A DNA stretch of 64,000 nt from WVYX01 sp039586815 (GTDB lineage: Bacteria; Gemmatimonadota; Gemmatimonadetes; Gemmatimonadales; GWC2-71-9), in NCBI GenBank assembly GCA_039586815.1, contig JBDHJR010000019.1, positions 35,108-99,107 on the forward strand, read 5' to 3'. The notes below the pieces were generated by a model, which saw nothing but the letters and a program-made list of their open reading frames with translations, was not told where the DNA came from and did not search any database. Of the stretch, positions 61,500 to 64,000 are shown piece after piece. The position numbers and the translations under genes are program-made. How positions within the stretch are numbered: position 1 is the first letter of the stretch; the number at the start of each line of letters is the position of its first letter.

Positions 61500-61994
61500 C
61501 TATTGCAGGAGCTGCTCCAACATTTCTGCTTGCGTGGCGGAGTAGCCGTAGAACACGATCTCCTCGAGCGAATCGAAGTGCGGTGACTGCCGAATGGCAT
61601 CGAGCATGGTCAGGGCGGCCTGCTCGAAGCCGAAGCCCCCGATGCCGCTACCGAGCACCGGCAGGGCGATACGTCTCACCTGGTGCTGCGCGGCGAGTGC
61701 CAGGCTGGCCTGCGTGCTGTCGCTAATGGAGCGCTGCGACACCGGCTCATCGCCCATGGCCGCTGCGTGGATCACGAAGCGCACCGCCATGTCGCCCGCG
61801 CCCGTGATGGCGGCCTCGCCTACCCGAACCGCTCCGTGCCGGTCACACTCCCGCTGAATCGAGGGGCCCCCAGCACGGCGGATCGCGCCCGCGACGCCTG
61901 CCCCCAGCAAGAGGTGGTTGTTCGCCGCGTTGACAACGGCATCGCCGTCATAGGTGGCGATGTCGCCCTGGCGCACAGTAATCGTGGGTGCCAC
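61500..61994 (-). CDS. Macro domain ADP-ribose-binding protein
   Basis: This 164-residue single macro domain has the adenine/ADP-ribose binding motifs GDIATYDGDAVVNAANNHLLLGAGVAGAI (about 10-38), including the catalytic-type NAAN, and LPVLGSGIGGFGFEQAA (about 110-126), the pyrophosphate loop. Related YmdB-type proteins remove O-acetyl groups or mono-ADP-ribose from targets. It is in the same direction as ddl and rhomboid, 17 bases after the rhomboid stop. The normal substrate is not evident. Confidence 0.93.
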   Translation of the reverse strand: MAPTITVRQGDIATYDGDAVVNAANNHLLLGAGVAGAIRRAGGPSIQRECDRHGAVRVGEAAITGAGDMAVRFVIHAAAMGDEPVSQRSISDSTQASLALAAQHQVRRIALPVLGSGIGGFGFEQAALTMLDAIRQSPHFDSLEEIVFYGYSATQAEMLEQLLQ

Positions 61995-62011
61995 GTGGGC
62001 GGTCTTTGCCG

Positions 62012-62836
62012 CTAGTGGTCCCGCAGGTCCCGGCTCATCTCGTCGAGCAGGCGGCGCTCTTCGAGCGTGAGGCTCTCGATGCCGGTCGCCGAGATCTTGT
62101 CGAGCACGCGGTCGAGCTCCTCGGAGCGCCCCTCGACGGCTCCGGGCGCGGTTGGCTGCGGTTGTGGCGCACGGCTCTCACCGGCGCGCCGCTGCGGCAC
62201 GACGTGCGCGGGCTCCCGGCTCCGTGCGGCGGCGCGTGCCCGCCTCACTACGGCTGCCTCGCTGCGCAGGTAGATGAAGCCGAACAGGAATCCGCCCAGG
62301 TGTGCAAGGTGAGCCACACCGTCATCGGCTACGGAAATGGCCAGCGCGAGGCTGGCCGTGGCGAGGAACACCACCAGCCACTTGGCCCTTATGGGCGCCG
62401 GTATGGGGAAGATGTAGATGGGCGCGTTCGGCCAGTGCATGGCGAATGCCAGGGAAACGCCGAATACGGCGGCGGAGGCGCCCACGAACGGCGCAACCGG
62501 TGTGAACAGCGATACTGCGAACGAAAATGCGGTGCCGCCGAGGCCACAAACCAGGTAGTAGAGCGCGAATGCCGGGCCGCCCATGCGCTCCTCTACGGCG
62601 GGGCCGAAGAAGAACAGCATCAGCATGTTGAACGCGAGGTGGAAGAACCCCGCGTGCACGAACATGTACGTCACGAACGCCCACCAGCGGCGGCCGGCCG
62701 CCGCCGGGTCGAAGGCGAAAAGGTCGAAGAACCACGGCCCCGTGAACACGGTGATCGTGAGTACCCAGACCACCGTGTTCGCGATCAGGAGGCCCCGAAC
62801 CCAGGGGGTCAGCGAGAAGAGCGGTCGTGATCGCAT
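62012..62836 (-). CDS. Rhomboid family intramembrane serine protease
   Basis: This 274-residue protein has six hydrophobic segments. The catalytic Ser121 is in VGASAAVFG and His179 in VAHLAHLGGFLFG. The supporting residues are in HLAFNMLMLFFFG (His66, Asn70), and the first-helix loop has HAGFFHLAFN. The usual GASGA reads GASAA, with Ala following the catalytic Ser, seen in some family members. A polar C-terminal tail of about 80 residues lies in the cytoplasm. The ATG at 62834-62836 is chosen; the longer frame upstream overlaps ddl. It cleaves membrane proteins within the bilayer; targets are unknown. Confidence 0.9.
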   Translation of the reverse strand: MRSRPLFSLTPWVRGLLIANTVVWVLTITVFTGPWFFDLFAFDPAAAGRRWWAFVTYMFVHAGFFHLAFNMLMLFFFGPAVEERMGGPAFALYYLVCGLGGTAFSFAVSLFTPVAPFVGASAAVFGVSLAFAMHWPNAPIYIFPIPAPIRAKWLVVFLATASLALAISVADDGVAHLAHLGGFLFGFIYLRSEAAVVRRARAAARSREPAHVVPQRRAGESRAPQPQPTAPGAVEGRSEELDRVLDKISATGIESLTLEERRLLDEMSRDLRDH

Positions 62837-62856
62837 CTGCCTAACTGTACATCCCC

Positions 62857-63880
62857 CTACGTGCGCGCTTTGTTCCGGGTTGCGGCCCGCTCGAGGACGA
62901 AGCGGCAAATGCGGTCGCACAGCTCCTCGAACGGGATGCCCACGACGGCCGCCGACTGCGGCAACAGGCTGGTGGCGGTGAGTCCGGGAAGCGTGTTCGC
63001 CTCGAGGCAATGGGGAGTTTCGTCGGCGTCGAGTCGGAAGTCTACTCGTGAGAAATCCCGCAGTCCGAGTGCGCGGTGCGCCACGACCGCGAGGGAGCGC
63101 AGTCGGTCGGCGAGAGCCGGAGTGATCTCCGCCGGGAAGATCTCCTGCGTCATTCCCGCAGTGTACTTGCACTCGTAGTCGAAAATGTCGTGCGATGGAA
63201 TGATCTCTCCCACGGCGAGGGCCTCGTCACCGAGGATTCCGACGGTGAACTCCCTGCCGGAAGCGTAGGCCTCGAGCATCACGGTCGTCATACGGGCGGG
63301 CGGTGGCGACGGCGGGCTCGACCTCTTCTGCTCGCTCGACCACGGTGAGTCCCACCGTGGAGCCTGCCCTGGAGGGCTTGACGATGAGGGGGAAACCGAG
63401 GCCCGCTACGTCTCCCTCGGAGGCCGGCCACATATGCCACTCGGGCGTGGGCACACCCACTTCCTTGAAGACGCGTTTCGCCGCGTCCTTGTCCATGGCC
63501 AGCGCGCTCGCTGCAGGGTCACTGCCCGCGTATGGCAGGCCGGCGTCCTCGAGGACGGTCTGCATCTCCCCGCCCTCGCCCTGGCGGCCGTGCAGCACCA
63601 GGAAGATGACGTGCGCCGAGCGCAGCTCGGGGAGGTCCACCAGCTCGGGTCCCAGCTCCCGCGCGGCGAGCCGCTCCAGCTGCTCGAGCGTAGGCGGCTC
63701 CTTGCCCACTGGAACCAGCCGCCGCTGCTCCTCCTCAGCCGACAGTGGACCGCTCACCGTATCGACTACCGTCACGTCGTAGCCTCTGGCGCGCAGGGCG
63801 GCGACCACCTGGCCGGCTCCCGCCAGGGCCACGTCGCGCTCGGGAGTCGAGCCCCCCGTCAGAACGGTGACGCGCGTCAT
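62857..63880 (-). CDS. ddl: D-alanine--D-alanine ligase, frameshifted
   Basis: Two overlapping frames together give a complete Ddl. The N-terminal frame starts MTRVTVLTGGSTPERDVALAGAG and runs through FLVLHGRQGEGGEMQ, DAGLPYAGSDPAASALAMDKDAAK and FPLIVKPSRAGSTVGL. The C-terminal frame continues with VMLEAYASGREFTVGILGDE, FSRVDFRLDADETPHCLEANTLPGLTATSLLPQ. The crossing point is near 63280-63284, and the total of 1024 bases is one more than a multiple of three, so one extra base (or two missing) breaks the frame. Ddl makes the D-Ala-D-Ala dipeptide for peptidoglycan and is normally essential, so a sequencing error is the simplest explanation. Confidence 0.85.
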
Positions 63881-64000
63881 GCCGGACGGAAGATCACTCG
63901 GTACTGGGGTGTCTCCCAGATCTCCACCGCCTCCACCCGAGTGCCCGGCGCGCTCCGTGCAAGTCGTTCGGTGCAACGAGTGCACACCGTTTGAGCGATG
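63877..64000 (-). CDS. C-terminal fragment, possible 6-pyruvoyl/6-carboxy-tetrahydropterin synthase family
   Basis: The last 40 codons of a gene entering from the right edge end with TGA overlapping the ddl ATG (ATGA). The visible sequence includes AQTVCTRCTERLARS and VEAVEIWETPQYRVIFRPA. The VxVWETPxxxxxY ending is typical of QueD/6-PTPS proteins. QueD acts in the queuosine pathway, whose last enzyme, QueG, is encoded at 2.2 kb. The call rests on a short tail only. Confidence 0.45.
   Translation of the reverse strand, partial: IAQTVCTRCTERLARSAPGTRVEAVEIWETPQYRVIFRPA

Overview
The window is GC-rich bacterial chromosome centred on a replication-origin neighbourhood. It carries dnaA-dnaN on the minus strand, divergent from rpmH-rnpA-yidD-yidC-mnmE on the plus strand, and about 45 kb away mnmG, parA, parB and two parS-like sites. 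Many genes encode signal peptides, lipoboxes, outer-membrane-type products, an MMPL transporter and a 6-bladed propeller lipoprotein. This suggests a diderm bacterium, and the gene style is compatible with Gemmatimonadota or a relative. That placement is inference; there is no rRNA in the window to test it. No tRNA, CRISPR array, insertion sequence, integrase or prophage was found.

Layout. 0-6 kb: LOG-family protein (cut by the left edge), class V aminotransferase, epoxyqueuosine reductase, CapA-like lipoprotein and Nif3. 6-12 kb: a minus-strand operon parA-parB-M23 peptidase-bactofilin closed by a clear terminator, then a DUF4350-like gene flanked by parS sites, then mnmG. 12-17.5 kb: envelope glycosylation genes (GT39, GT2, methyltransferase) and an ABC exporter pair. 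17.5-25 kb: a tightly overlapping SUF iron-sulfur operon sufR-B-C-D-S-U followed by a Rieske protein and an APC permease, preceded by a CAAC-N6-GTTG site of the kind described for SufR. 25-28 kb: two paralogous membrane proteins with a winged-helix regulator and a propeller lipoprotein. 28-36 kb: mixed metabolism and secreted hydrolases (def, thioesterase-hydrolase fusion, rnd, serine hydrolase, M28 and matrixin peptidases). 36-48 kb: MMPL transporter, a pilin-like protein, polA, a cold-shock protein, lytic transglycosylase, Ser/Thr kinase, pyrE and a chemoreceptor. 48-53.5 kb: an SdrD-B-like lipoprotein, an AraC-type regulator, the RNase P RNA gene rnpB and small envelope genes. 53.5-60 kb: the origin cluster. 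60-64 kb: a minus-strand operon with a pterin-synthase-like tail, ddl (frameshifted), rhomboid protease, macro domain protein and a putative zinc protease.

The genes are tightly packed. Most same-strand neighbours overlap by 1-14 bases in ATGA or GTGA fashion, and four convergent pairs overlap tail to tail.

The most unusual signal is a repeated structured element present twice, near 3.5 kb and 60.1 kb. Each copy lies between convergent genes, has a conserved core of about 105 nt closed by GCGAAC/GTTCGC, and has long flanking arms that differ between copies but remain complementary. Other points worth a second look are the SufR operator, the degenerate DnaA-box cluster with CTA/TAG triplets between dnaA and dnaN, the parS site lying inside the first codons of a secreted-protein gene, the repeat/regulator cassette at 25-27 kb, and the frameshift in ddl.
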